A stretch of DNA of 64,000 bases. Source: Sinomonas sp. R1AF57. Lineage in GTDB: Bacteria > Actinomycetota > Actinomycetes > Actinomycetales > Micrococcaceae. Below, piece after piece: positions 8,555-17,243 of the stretch; position 1 is the first letter of the stretch, and the number at the start of each line of letters is the position of its first letter. The notes below the pieces were generated by a model, which saw only the letters and a list, made by a program, of their open reading frames with translations, did not search any database and was not told where the DNA came from. The stretch lies in the NCBI RefSeq assembly GCF_002224485.1, contig NZ_CP022463.1, positions 3,688,808 to 3,752,807 of the forward strand, written 5' to 3'. Made by a program: the position numbers and the translations under genes.

Positions 8555-9516
8555 GGCTTCTTCTTCCTGTTCTTCCGCACCGGCTGCTGGCGCTGGGCCT
8601 TGGGCTCCGGCGGCGGGGGCATGTCCTCGGGCTTCATGGTCTTGCCCGTGGTGACGTCGATGGGGGCGAGCCCCTTGGCGGCCCGGCGCTCATTGAGGGC
8701 CTTCGCTGCCGGAGACCCGGGGGCGGGCATGCGGCGGATGACGTAGAACTGCTGTCCCATGGTCCAGAGGTTGGAGATGGTCCAGTAGATGAGGACGCCG
8801 ATCGGGAAGTTGATGCCGCCGATGCCGAAGACGAGGGGGAGGATGTAGAGCAGGATCTTCTGCTGGCGCATGAACGGGCTGGCCATGGCCGCCTCGGACA
8901 TGTTCTTGGCCATGATCTGCTTCTGCGTGATGAACTGCGAGGCGGTCATCGCGACGATCATGAGGATCGAGAGGACGGCCACCGAGACCGCGTTGCCGCC
9001 GCCGCCGTGCAGGAGGGACGCCGAGAGCGGCGCGCCGAAGATCGAGCCCTGCTCGAACTGCACCACCTGGTCGTGGGTCATGGCACCGATGCCGGTGGCG
9101 CTCTTGTTCGCGTTCGAGATGCCGGAGAGCACCTGGAACAGCGCGAAGAAGAACGGCATCTGGATGAGCATGGGGAGGCAGGCCGAGAAGGGGTTCGTGC
9201 CGTGCTTCTTGTAGAGCGCCATCTGCTCCTGCGCCATGGCCTGGCGGGACAGCTGGTCGGTCTTTCCCTTGTACTTCGCCTGCAGCTTCTGCAGATCGGG
9301 CTGCAGCAGCTGCATGCCGCGCTGGGCCTTGATCTGCTTGACGAAGACGGGGATGAGGGCGGCGCGGATCACGATCACGAGGCCGATGATCGAGAACGTC
9401 CAGGTCCAGCCGGACGCCGCGGGCAGGCCGATGAACGTCAGCCCCTCGTGGAAGGCCACCATGACAAAGGAGACCAGCCACCGGAAGGGCTCCATGATTG
9501 CGCCCAAGATGTCCAT
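8551..9516 (-). CDS. yidC: Membrane protein insertase YidC/Oxa1
   Basis: This 321-residue protein has a 60KD_IMP/YidC core. There is a first transmembrane segment at about 10-30, then WTFSIIGLVIVIRAALIPVF with the conserved positively charged Arg in the hydrophilic groove. The cytoplasmic hairpin MQLLQPDLQKLQAKYKGKTD and segments ACLPMLIQMPFFFALFQVL and FPIGVLIYWTISNLWTMGQQ follow. The C-terminus is a basic tail (RKNRKKKP). It inserts and folds inner-membrane proteins with or without SecYEG. It sits between yidD and jag, the nearly universal order. Confidence 0.97.
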   Translation of the reverse strand: MDILGAIMEPFRWLVSFVMVAFHEGLTFIGLPAASGWTWTFSIIGLVIVIRAALIPVFVKQIKAQRGMQLLQPDLQKLQAKYKGKTDQLSRQAMAQEQMALYKKHGTNPFSACLPMLIQMPFFFALFQVLSGISNANKSATGIGAMTHDQVVQFEQGSIFGAPLSASLLHGGGGNAVSVAVLSILMIVAMTASQFITQKQIMAKNMSEAAMASPFMRQQKILLYILPLVFGIGGINFPIGVLIYWTISNLWTMGQQFYVIRRMPAPGSPAAKALNERRAAKGLAPIDVTTGKTMKPEDMPPPPEPKAQRQQPVRKNRKKKP

Positions 9517-9541
9517 CAGTTATTTCCTCGTGTCGTCATGG

Positions 9542-9919
9542 TCAGTCTTTCCAGTAGCGATCGGGGTGGTTGAGCACCACGATCCGGGGGACGCGATCGT
9601 CCGGCCAGTGCGTGTGGCCTTCCGGCACGTTGTCGATGCCGCCCGCGTTCCACGGGTGGCAGCGGAGCAGCCGCCGCACCGCCAAGTACGATCCTCGCAC
9701 AGCGCCGTGGACCGTGACCGCTTCGAGTGCGTAGGCGGAGCAGGTCGGGAAGAACCGGCACACCTGTCCGTAGAGGGGGGAGATCACGGCCCGGTAGGCC
9801 ATCAGCAACAGGATCAGGACCCGCTGCGGGAAGGTCCAGACTGCACGCACGACGGCGCGGACCCACCGTGGCAGGCCGGCTCGCCGCGGCGGTCCGTGAG
9901 TCTCAGCGGCCGCTGTCAT
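9542..9919 (-). CDS. yidD: Membrane protein insertion efficiency factor YidD
   Basis: This 125-residue protein contains the YidD core YRAVISPLYGQVCRFFPTCSAYALEAV and LLRCHPWNAGGID, with the conserved cysteines and HPW motif. An amphipathic or membrane-associated helix precedes the core. The ATG at 9919 (MTAAAETHGPP) is preferred; it overlaps the end of rnpA by 17 bp. Family members assist YidC-dependent membrane insertion. It lies 25 bp upstream of yidC. Confidence 0.93.
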   Translation of the reverse strand: MTAAAETHGPPRRAGLPRWVRAVVRAVWTFPQRVLILLLMAYRAVISPLYGQVCRFFPTCSAYALEAVTVHGAVRGSYLAVRRLLRCHPWNAGGIDNVPEGHTHWPDDRVPRIVVLNHPDRYWKD

Positions 9920-10301
9920 GCCGGTTCGTCTCCTCTCCGCGTCCCTCGACGTTGGCACCGGGCCCCAGCCTTCGCAGGGCGGCACCGAGCGCGGACTCGT
10001 AGTCCTTCGTGAGCTCGGCCCAAGTGGACTGGGCTGAAGCCGGAAGGGCGCGCACGACGACATCGATGCCGGTGGGGTGGCGTCTGAGGGTCGCGGCAGC
10101 CGCCTCCCTCAGCCTCCTCTTAACGAGGTTCCGGGTGACTGCGTTCCCTACGGCCTTGGAGACGATGAATCCGAAGCGGCTCGCTTCGGTGCCCGTGCCG
10201 GCCGCATACAGCACGACGTTCCGGCGTCCTTGTCGGACGCCGGAACGTACGGTATGCGTGAAGTCGGCGCCGGTGCGCAGGCGGTGGGTCGCGGCGAGCA
10301 T
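9903..10301 (-). CDS. rnpA: Ribonuclease P protein component
   Basis: This 132-residue basic protein starts MLAATHRLRTGADFTHTVRSG and holds the RNase P signature as KAVGNAVTRNLVKRRLREA (about 55-73). It is the protein subunit that binds the catalytic RNA and the 5' leader of pre-tRNAs. It lies just after rpmH on the same strand and overlaps yidD. The length and start agree with the family; the C-terminal tail after GPGANVEG is species-specific. Confidence 0.95.
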   Translation of the reverse strand: MLAATHRLRTGADFTHTVRSGVRQGRRNVVLYAAGTGTEASRFGFIVSKAVGNAVTRNLVKRRLREAAAATLRRHPTGIDVVVRALPASAQSTWAELTKDYESALGAALRRLGPGANVEGRGEETNRHDSGR

Positions 10302-10352
10302 CGTCTCACGACCTCAGCGCGTGCCTGCTGTCCGGGCGGGCCGAGTCAGGAC

Positions 10353-10490
10353 TCAGGCCGACAGGTCAGCGCGGCCCTTGGAACGGCGGGCCGCCAGGAT
10401 GGCGCGGCCGGCGCGGGTGCGCATACGAAGACGGAAGCCGTGCTTCTTGGCACGACGGCGGTTATTCGGCTGAAAAGTCCGCTTGCTCAC
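10353..10490 (-). CDS. rpmH: 50S ribosomal protein L34
   Basis: A 45-codon gene reads (M)[20 protein letters not shown] followed by [19 protein letters not shown] and ends ADLSA. It matches L34 over its entire length. The start is GTG at 10490. L34 is a small basic protein of the large ribosomal subunit. It begins the leftward rpmH-rnpA-yidD-yidC operon and faces dnaA across the 540-bp intergenic region. Confidence 0.96.
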   Translation of the reverse strand: MSKRTFQPNNRRRAKKHGFRLRMRTRAGRAILAARRSKGRADLSA

Positions 10491-11033
10491 GGTCTCACTC
10501 CAGTGGATCCAGGGCGCCTGCAGAACGGGAATGAACTGGCGGACGCTGCGTATTGGGGGCCTGCCGCCCCGCCGCGCCTCATGCCGTCCGCCGGCCAGGA
10601 GCCTTCCCGTTCAGGGTTGGCGTCGCGGCGGCGTCCGAGGGCATGCGACAGGACAGTAGGCAGACACAAAGGACTTAACGACGTTAGGGCACGACGGCGC
10701 GCGGCGTCAATTCGGGTGCGCGCGAGCTGTGCCGCGGGACTGCCGGCGCTCTTTCCCCAGCCTGTGTCCAACGGCACTCACAGCCCTGTGGACACCGTCC
10801 TCCCGCGGGGCATGCGGCGAACTTCACCAGTGTAATTCATAGGGCCCCTGAACCCAGCTATCGTCCGGGTTGTCAGATCATCTAGGCTGTCCCAGTGCCC
10901 TCTTCCACGCCTGTGGGTATCCCTGTGGATGGAGCTGGCCGGGGGAACTGGACCGCGACCCCGCGCCGAGGGGACGCCATCGTCGGTCACATCACGTCAC
11001 GCGCCGCCCTGCCGGCAGGAGTTAGAGGAGTCC
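10491..11033. promoter_or_regulatory. Divergent rpmH/dnaA control region
   Basis: This 543-bp region separates two divergently transcribed genes, so it must hold both promoters. It has no gene of its own. Weak DnaA boxes occur at 10787-10795 (TGTGGACAC) and 10924-10932 (TGTGGATGG), consistent with dnaA autoregulation. AACTTCACCAGTGTAATTC (10820-10838) resembles, one base shorter, the AACTTACAnnnnTGTAGTT motif found at 30.5, 31.8 and 34.3 kb. I could not assign -35/-10 boxes with confidence. Confidence 0.6.
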
Positions 11034-12446
11034 ATGGGACCTGAGGAAGCCAACGAGGCCAACACGCTTGGCAGTTCGTGGCGCCGTGTCGTGCGTCTCC
11101 TCGAGGAGGACGACCGGGTCTCGCCGCGCCAGCGCGGCTTCGTGTCCCTGGCCCAGGCCCAGGGCCTCATCGGTTCGACACTGCTCGTCGCCGTCCCGAA
11201 CGAGCTCACACGGGAAGTGCTCCAGGGCCAGATCAAGTCCGCGCTCGACGACGCCCTCCGCTCCGTCTTCTCCGAGGACATCCGCTGCGCGATCGACGTC
11301 GACACCGACATGGTCCCGGTCCGGGAGGAGACGTTCGAGCCGGTCAAGCGGCCCGAGATCCGCGAGGACCTCCGGCCGGCGCCGACTCCGCCGACCACCT
11401 CCCAGGAGGTCAGCCGCCTCAACCCCAAGTACGTGTTCGACACGTTCGTGATCGGCGCCTCGAACCGGTTTGCCCACGCCGCTGCAGTGGCCGTGGCGGA
11501 GGCCCCCGCGAAGGCGTACAACCCGCTGTTCATCTACGGCGATTCGGGTCTGGGCAAGACCCACCTCCTGCACGCGATCGGCCACTATGCCCGCCGGCTC
11601 TACAACGGCATCCGCGTCCGGTACGTGAACTCCGAGGAGTTCACGAACGACTTCATCAACTCCATCCGCGACGACGAGGGCACGAGCTTCAAGACCACGT
11701 ACCGCAACGTGGACCTGCTCCTCATCGACGACATCCAGTTCCTGGCCGGGCGCAACGCCACCCAGGAGGAGTTCTTCCACACGTTCAACGCCCTGCACAA
11801 CAGCAACAAGCAGGTCGTCATCACCTCCGACCAGCCGCCGAAGATGCTGCACGGCTTCGAGGACCGCATGAAGTCCCGCTTCGAGTGGGGGCTCCTGACG
11901 GACATCCAGCCGCCCGAGCTCGAGACGCGCATCGCGATCCTCCGCAAGAAGGCGAACAACGACGGCCTCTCGGCGCCCGACGACGCGCTCGAGTACATCG
12001 CCTCGCGCATCTCAGCAAACATCCGCGAACTCGAGGGCGCGCTCATCCGCGTGACCGCGTTCGCGAGCCTCAACAAGCAGCCCGTCGATGTTGCCCTCGC
12101 GGAGATGGTGCTCAAGGACCTCATCACGGACGACTCGGCCCTGGAGATCACTGCGGAGCAGATCCTCACCGAGACCGCGGCGTACTTCAAGCTCTCGGTC
12201 GAGGAGCTGAACAGCAAGTCCCGCACCCGCACGCTGGTCACCGCGCGCCAGATCGCGATGTACCTGTGCCGGGAGCTGACCGACATGTCCCTGCCCAAGA
12301 TCGGCCAGGTGCTCGGCGGGCGGGACCACACCACGGTGATCCACGCCGACCGGAAGATCCGGGAACTGATGGCGGAGCGGCGAGCGATCTACAACCAGGT
12401 CACGGAGCTGACCAACAAGATCAAGCAGGCCCAGCGCGGGCTCTAG
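11034..12446 (+). CDS. dnaA: Chromosomal replication initiator protein DnaA
   Basis: This 470-residue initiator starts MGPEEANEANTLGSSWRRVV, the actinobacterial domain I. A short linker domain II with PAPTPPTTSQEVS follows. The AAA+ domain III has Walker A GDSGLGKTHLLHA (about 169-181) and Walker B LLLIDDIQFLAG (about 228). Domain IV ends with the box-binding signature GGRDHTTVIHADRKI (about 427). The ATG at 11034 is chosen because AGAGGAG lies just before it; an upstream in-frame ATG (10929) would add 35 unrelated residues. It binds the DnaA boxes around it and opens the origin. Confidence 0.97.
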   Translation: MGPEEANEANTLGSSWRRVVRLLEEDDRVSPRQRGFVSLAQAQGLIGSTLLVAVPNELTREVLQGQIKSALDDALRSVFSEDIRCAIDVDTDMVPVREETFEPVKRPEIREDLRPAPTPPTTSQEVSRLNPKYVFDTFVIGASNRFAHAAAVAVAEAPAKAYNPLFIYGDSGLGKTHLLHAIGHYARRLYNGIRVRYVNSEEFTNDFINSIRDDEGTSFKTTYRNVDLLLIDDIQFLAGRNATQEEFFHTFNALHNSNKQVVITSDQPPKMLHGFEDRMKSRFEWGLLTDIQPPELETRIAILRKKANNDGLSAPDDALEYIASRISANIRELEGALIRVTAFASLNKQPVDVALAEMVLKDLITDDSALEITAEQILTETAAYFKLSVEELNSKSRTRTLVTARQIAMYLCRELTDMSLPKIGQVLGGRDHTTVIHADRKIRELMAERRAIYNQVTELTNKIKQAQRGL

Positions 12447-12958
12447 TCCTCCACACTGCGGAGCTGAATCACAAGGATTCGTGTCATTCGCGCACCTTAT
12501 TAACAAGGCGCTGTGGACAAGCCTGTGGATAGTTAAGTGCACATCCGCAGCGCATGGGCTTAAAACCCCTCCCGGACCTGTGGAAGGTACGAATGACAGG
12601 AATCGTGGCGTCCACAGCCTCCCCCGGCTGCATCCGCAGCCGATCAACATCCCGTGAACACCCCGGAACCGCGCCACTCCGCGGCCAGAAGCGGTTTTCC
12701 ACAGTTTCCACAGCAGTTATTAACACCACGAATCCCAAGAATCTGAAGATCCCTGAATAACAGCAACCCGTCGCCGCGTCCCGCCGACCCCCACGCAGCG
12801 ATCCCCAGTCCCACTCCCGCTTGAACGCCGCTCCAGTCATGGGGCTAAGCTGTGGTCAGCGCGCCGAGTCCGCACCTTTCGTGTCATTCGCGGCCCGCTG
12901 CCCTGAACCTGCGCCACAGCGGCCATGACGAGACAGCGACGAAAGGCGGAAGACCTCC
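12447..12958. other. oriC: Probable oriC (dnaA-dnaN intergenic region)
   Basis: This 512-bp non-coding region lies between dnaA and dnaN, the usual actinobacterial origin position. It has TGTGGACAA (12512-12520), TGTGGATAG (12524-12532), GCGTCCACA (12608-12616), TTTTCCACA (12695-12703) and GTTTCCACA (12704-12712). These boxes point in both directions. The stretch around 12714-12765 (TTATTAACACC, GAATCTGAAGATC, GAATAACAGC) is the most AT-rich part and a candidate unwinding element. The dnaN promoter must also lie here. Origin function is inferred from position and boxes. Confidence 0.7.
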
Positions 12959-14083
12959 GTGAAGTTCCGAGTCGAACGGGATGTCCTCACCGAGGCCGTG
13001 AGCTGGGCTGCCCGCTCGCTTTCGCCGCGCCCGCCGGTCCCCGTCCTTGCAGGCCTGCTCCTCAAGGCCCACGACGGCGTCGTGAGCCTGAGCAGCTTCG
13101 ACTACGAGACCTCCGCCCGGCTGGAGATCCCGGCTGAGATTCGGGAGGAGGGAACGATCCTGGTCTCCGGGCGGCTCCTTGCCGACATCTGCCGGAGCCT
13201 CCCCGCCGCCCCGGTCGACGTCGAGACCGACGGGACGAAGGTCACGCTGACGTGCCGGCGCAGCTCGTTCCACCTCGCCACGATGCCCGAGGGCGAATAT
13301 CCGTCCCTGCCCGCGGTGCCCGACATGCTCGGCACGGTCTCGGGCGACACGTTCGCCAAGGGCGTCTCGCAGGTCATCATCGCCGCCAGCAAGGACGACA
13401 CGCTCCCGATCCTGACCGGTGTGCGGATGGAGATCGAGGGCGAGCTCATCACCCTCCTGGCCACCGACCGGTACCGCCTGGCCATGCGCGAGGTGCCGTG
13501 GCAGCCTGCCAATCCCGGCACCTCGACTTCAGCCCTGGTCAAGGCCAAGACCCTCAACGAGGTCGCCAAGACCCTCGGCGGGTCGGGCGAGCTGAATCTG
13601 GCCCTCGCCGACGACGAGTCGCGGCTCGTCGGCTTCGAGAGCGGCGGCCGCACCACGACGTCACTCCTGGTCGACGGCGACTACCCCAAGATCCGCTCGC
13701 TCTTCCCTGACTCAACCCCCATCCACGCCGTGGTCTCCACCCAGGAGCTCGTGGAGGCCGTGCGCCGCGTCTCGCTCGTCGCCGAACGCAACACCCCCGT
13801 CCGGCTCGCCTTCACCGAAGGCCTCGTCACCCTCGACGCCGGAACCGGCGAGGACGCCCAGGCGTCCGAAGAGCTTGAGGCGCAGCTGACCGGTGAGGAG
13901 ATCACGGTCGCATTCAACCCGCACTACCTCATCGAGGGGCTCAGCGTCATCGAGACGCCCTTCGTCCGCTTCTCGTTCACGAGCGCACCGAAGCCTGCCA
14001 TGATCACCGCCCAGCGCGAGCTCGAGGGCGAAGACGAGGACGACTACCGCTACCTCGTGATGCCCGTCCGCCTGCCCAACTGA
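12959..14083 (+). CDS. dnaN: DNA polymerase III sliding clamp (beta subunit)
   Basis: This 374-residue protein has three repeated clamp folds, starting (M)KFRVERDVLTEAVSWAARS. The first fold holds PVPVLAGLLL, the second TLPILTGVRMEIEG and the third ends YLVMPVRLPN, the conserved clamp C-terminus. The dimeric ring tethers polymerase III and many repair proteins to DNA. The start is GTG at 12959, preceded by a GGCGGAAG ribosome site. It follows the probable oriC and precedes gnd and recF. Confidence 0.97.
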   Translation: MKFRVERDVLTEAVSWAARSLSPRPPVPVLAGLLLKAHDGVVSLSSFDYETSARLEIPAEIREEGTILVSGRLLADICRSLPAAPVDVETDGTKVTLTCRRSSFHLATMPEGEYPSLPAVPDMLGTVSGDTFAKGVSQVIIAASKDDTLPILTGVRMEIEGELITLLATDRYRLAMREVPWQPANPGTSTSALVKAKTLNEVAKTLGGSGELNLALADDESRLVGFESGGRTTTSLLVDGDYPKIRSLFPDSTPIHAVVSTQELVEAVRRVSLVAERNTPVRLAFTEGLVTLDAGTGEDAQASEELEAQLTGEEITVAFNPHYLIEGLSVIETPFVRFSFTSAPKPAMITAQRELEGEDEDDYRYLVMPVRLPN

Positions 14084-14147
14084 GGGCCGGCCGCTCGCCG
14101 CCGCCCGCACCAACCAGCCCGCTCCGCTCAACGAAGGGACACCGACC

Positions 14148-15032
14148 ATGCACATCGGACTCATCGGCCTGGGGAAGATGGGCTTCAACATGCGCGAGCG
14201 GCTGCGCCGCGGCGGGATCGAAGTCACCGGCTACGACCGCAACCCGGACGTCACCGACGTCGCCTCCGTCGACGAGCTCATTGCCAGCGTCCCCGCGCCG
14301 CGGACGATCTGGGTCATGGTGCCCGCCGGCAAGGTCACGGACGCGGTCATCGCAGAGCTCTCGGAGAAGCTAACGCCCGGGGACCTCGTGATCGACGGCG
14401 GCAACTCTCGGTTCACCGAGGACCAGCGCCATGGCGAACTCCTCACATCCAAGGGCATCCGCTTCGTCGACTGCGGCGTCTCCGGCGGGGTCTGGGGGCT
14501 CGAGAACGGCTATGGACTCATGGCCGGCGGCGCACCGGAGGACATCGAACGCGCCATGCCGCTCTTCGATGCGCTGCGGCCCGAGGGCGAGCGCGCCGAC
14601 AGCTTCGTGCACGTCGGCGACGTCGGCGCGGGCCACTACGCCAAGATGGTCCACAACGGCATCGAGTACGGGCTCATGCAGTCCTACGCCGAGGGGTACC
14701 AGCTGCTCGCCTCGAAGGACATCATCACCGACCTCCCGGGCACCTTCCGCGCATGGCAGAAGGGCACCGTGGTCCGCTCCTGGCTCCTGGACCTCGTCGT
14801 CAAGGCCCTCGAGGAGGACCCCGGCCTGGTCAACATCGACGACTACGTCGAGGACTCCGGCGAGGGCCGCTGGACCGTCGAGGAGGCCATCGCCAACGCA
14901 ATCCCCGCCCCGGCGATCACGGCAGCCCTGTTCGCCCGGTTCGAGTCCCGCACGGATTCCTCCCCGGCGATGAAGATGGTCTCGGCGCTGCGGCACCAGT
15001 TCGGCGGGCACGCCACGCGCCCGGCCAAGTAG
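14148..15032 (+). CDS. gnd: 6-phosphogluconate dehydrogenase, decarboxylating (short NAD-type)
   Basis: This 294-residue protein begins [19 protein letters not shown], a dinucleotide-binding GxGxMG fold. It continues with [26 protein letters not shown] and the catalytic segment [20 protein letters not shown] with Lys and Asn. The roughly 300-residue length fits the GntZ/YqeC-type enzyme rather than the 470-residue form. It converts 6-phosphogluconate to ribulose 5-phosphate, CO2 and reduced cofactor. Its place between dnaN and recF is a common actinobacterial arrangement. A separate lactonase for the preceding step is encoded at 55886. Confidence 0.95.
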   Translation: MHIGLIGLGKMGFNMRERLRRGGIEVTGYDRNPDVTDVASVDELIASVPAPRTIWVMVPAGKVTDAVIAELSEKLTPGDLVIDGGNSRFTEDQRHGELLTSKGIRFVDCGVSGGVWGLENGYGLMAGGAPEDIERAMPLFDALRPEGERADSFVHVGDVGAGHYAKMVHNGIEYGLMQSYAEGYQLLASKDIITDLPGTFRAWQKGTVVRSWLLDLVVKALEEDPGLVNIDDYVEDSGEGRWTVEEAIANAIPAPAITAALFARFESRTDSSPAMKMVSALRHQFGGHATRPAK

Positions 15033-15051
15033 AGCGGAGCCCCGCGCCCCG

Positions 15052-16392
15052 GTGTACGTCGAACGCCTCTCCCTGACCGACTTCCGCTCCTACACCCAGG
15101 CGGACCTCGAGCTCTCCCCCGGTGTGACCGTGCTGGTGGGCCAGAACGGGGTCGGCAAGACCAACATCGTCGAAGCCCTCGGGATGCTCTCCACCCTGGG
15201 CTCCCACCGCGTGAGCTCTGACGCCCCCCTCGTGCGCTTCGGCGCCGACCGTGCCCTCGTGCGCGCGGGCTTCGTGCGCGGGGCGCAGCGCTCCACGCTC
15301 GAGCTCGAGATCAACCCAGGACGCGCGAACCGCGGCCGCATCAACCGCGGCAGCCCCCTGCGCGCCCGCGACCTGCTGGGCATCGCCCGCACCGTCCTCT
15401 TCGCGCCCGAGGACCTCGCCCTCGTGAAGGGCGACCCATCAGCGCGCCGGAAGTTCCTCGACGAGCTCCTGACGGTGCTGCTCCCCCACCTCGCCGGCAC
15501 CCGCGCCGACTACGACCGCGTCCTCAAGCAGCGCAACGCGCTGCTCAAGAGCGCCCGGGCCTCGCGGTTCTCCCGCCGGTCCTCCGGCCCCGATTCCCGG
15601 GACTCCTCGGGCGGCGCCACCGTGGAGTCCACCCTCGACGTGTGGGACGCGCACCTCGCCCAGGCCGGCGCCCGGCTGCTCGCGGCGCGACTCACGCTCG
15701 TCGACCGCCTGGGTCCCCATCTCGACGCTGCCTACGCGCAGCTCACCGACGGGTCGAAGGTCGCCCGGGCCCTGTACAGGTCAAGCATCGAGGGCGCGGT
15801 GCCCGACGACGATTCCGACGCCGGCGCGCCCGAGGAGGCGGGCGGCGTCGTGCGCGGGGACGCGGCGGCGGGCCGGGAACCTGCGGACGGCACAGCGGAC
15901 GACGACGCCGGCTCGCCTCCGCGCGGCGGCCGCGGACTCGCGGGGCTCGGCGTGGCGGAGATCGGCGAGCGGTTCCTGGCCGCACTCGCCGAGGCGCGGC
16001 CGCGGGAGCTCGAGCGCGGCCTCACGCTCGTGGGCCCGCACCGCGACGACCTCGAGCTGCTGCTCGGCGACGCGCCGGCGAAGGGCTTCGCCTCGCACGG
16101 CGAGACGTGGTCGTTCGCGCTCGCACTGCGGCTTGCCTCCTACTACGTCATGCTCGACGACTCTTCCGTGGCCGGCGACGAGCCCATCCTCATCCTCGAT
16201 GACGTGTTCGCCGAGCTGGATGCCACGCGCCGCGCGCGTCTCGCCGCGATCGTCGCGAAGGCGGAGCAGGTGCTCGTCACCGCCGCGGTCGACGCCGACA
16301 TCCCGCCCGAGCTGGGCGGGCGCCGGGTGCGCGTGGTGCCCGGTGGCGTCGACGACGCAGAGGCCCCGGTGCCGGAGTCCGACCGTGGATGA
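15052..16392 (+). CDS. recF: DNA replication and repair protein RecF
   Basis: This 446-residue SMC-like ATPase starts with GTG, reading (M)[20 protein letters not shown]. It has Walker [17 protein letters not shown] (about 28-43), a signature-type region [17 protein letters not shown] and Walker [15 protein letters not shown]. RecF loads RecA at gaps with RecO/RecR. It is longer than the usual 360-400 residues because of an acidic Gly/Ala/Asp-rich insert at about residues 250-300 ([14 protein letters not shown] and [17 protein letters not shown]). It overlaps the DUF721 gene by 8 bp. Confidence 0.95.
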   Translation: MYVERLSLTDFRSYTQADLELSPGVTVLVGQNGVGKTNIVEALGMLSTLGSHRVSSDAPLVRFGADRALVRAGFVRGAQRSTLELEINPGRANRGRINRGSPLRARDLLGIARTVLFAPEDLALVKGDPSARRKFLDELLTVLLPHLAGTRADYDRVLKQRNALLKSARASRFSRRSSGPDSRDSSGGATVESTLDVWDAHLAQAGARLLAARLTLVDRLGPHLDAAYAQLTDGSKVARALYRSSIEGAVPDDDSDAGAPEEAGGVVRGDAAAGREPADGTADDDAGSPPRGGRGLAGLGVAEIGERFLAALAEARPRELERGLTLVGPHRDDLELLLGDAPAKGFASHGETWSFALALRLASYYVMLDDSSVAGDEPILILDDVFAELDATRRARLAAIVAKAEQVLVTAAVDADIPPELGGRRVRVVPGGVDDAEAPVPESDRG

Positions 16393-16969
16393 GGGTCCGA
16401 GGGGCGAAAAGGATCCCGTCGGCCAGCCCGGGAAGGAGAATCCCGAGCGTGCCGCGGAAGGTGTCGACGCCGCGCGCGCCGCGCTCAACCGGGTCCGCAG
16501 CGCCGCGGAGGCCCGGGGGGAGGTCCGGGTCCGCGCGACCGGGCCGCTCGTGCCCGCGCCCGGCGCACCGGCCCCGAAGAAGTCCCGACAGCGCGCGCCC
16601 GAGGGCTACAGCGGGCGGGACCCGCTCGGGCTCGGCAGCGTGGTGAACCGGATGGTCGCGGAGCGCGGCTGGTCCTCGCCGGTCGCGGTCGGGTCCGTCA
16701 TGTCCCGCTGGCGCGAGCTGGTCGGGCCGGAAGTCGCCGCGCACTGCACCCCCGAGACCTTCGAGGGCACGGTCCTGCAGGTGCGCTGCGATTCGACGGC
16801 GTGGGCCACGCAGCTGCGCCTGTTGAGCACGGCGCTCCTGGACCGCTTCCGGCGGGAGCTGGGCGACGGCGTCGTGACCCGGCTGCAGATCCTCGGGCCC
16901 GCCGCGCCGAGTTGGCGCAAGGGGCCGCGCCACGTGCGCGGCCGGGGCCCGCGGGACACCTACGGGTGA
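16385..16969 (+). CDS. DUF721 (DciA-like) family protein
   Basis: This 194-residue protein starts GTG inside the end of recF ([11 protein letters not shown]). Its N-terminal half is charged and probably disordered. The DUF721 domain covers about 80-175, with [24 protein letters not shown] and [25 protein letters not shown]721 includes DciA, a helicase loader/operator in bacteria without DnaC/DnaI, so a role in DnaB loading is a reasonable inference. The position between recF and gyrB is conserved in actinobacteria. Confidence 0.88.
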   Translation: MDEGPRGEKDPVGQPGKENPERAAEGVDAARAALNRVRSAAEARGEVRVRATGPLVPAPGAPAPKKSRQRAPEGYSGRDPLGLGSVVNRMVAERGWSSPVAVGSVMSRWRELVGPEVAAHCTPETFEGTVLQVRCDSTAWATQLRLLSTALLDRFRRELGDGVVTRLQILGPAAPSWRKGPRHVRGRGPRDTYG

Positions 16970-16994
16970 GCCGCGCCCGGTGACCCGCTGCGCG

Positions 16995-17032
16995 TGACCC
17001 TCAGGAGGTGACCCCCAGGAGGTGACCCCCAG
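16995..17032. repeat. Short tandem repeat (14-bp unit)
   Basis: TGACCCTCAGGAGG, TGACCCCCAGGAGG and TGACCCCCAG follow one another between the DUF721 gene and gyrB. They contain AGGAGG twice but no start codon at a useful distance. Probably slippage repeats. Confidence 0.75.
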
Positions 17033-17243
17033 ATGGGAGGAGGGGCGATCCCGTGGACGGCGCGCAGGCCGCTCAGAAGCCCGGGACCCACACTCCCCCT
17101 TGATCGGGCCTTGTCTAGAGTCGCTTTGGACGGTTTCTGGCCCGCTGAGCGGCATCCGCGGCCGTGTTGTCCGTTCCCGCGCGCGCGAACCGGTAGAATT
17201 GACACGTTATGCCTGCCGAACTGAAGAGGGGTCGAGACCGCCT

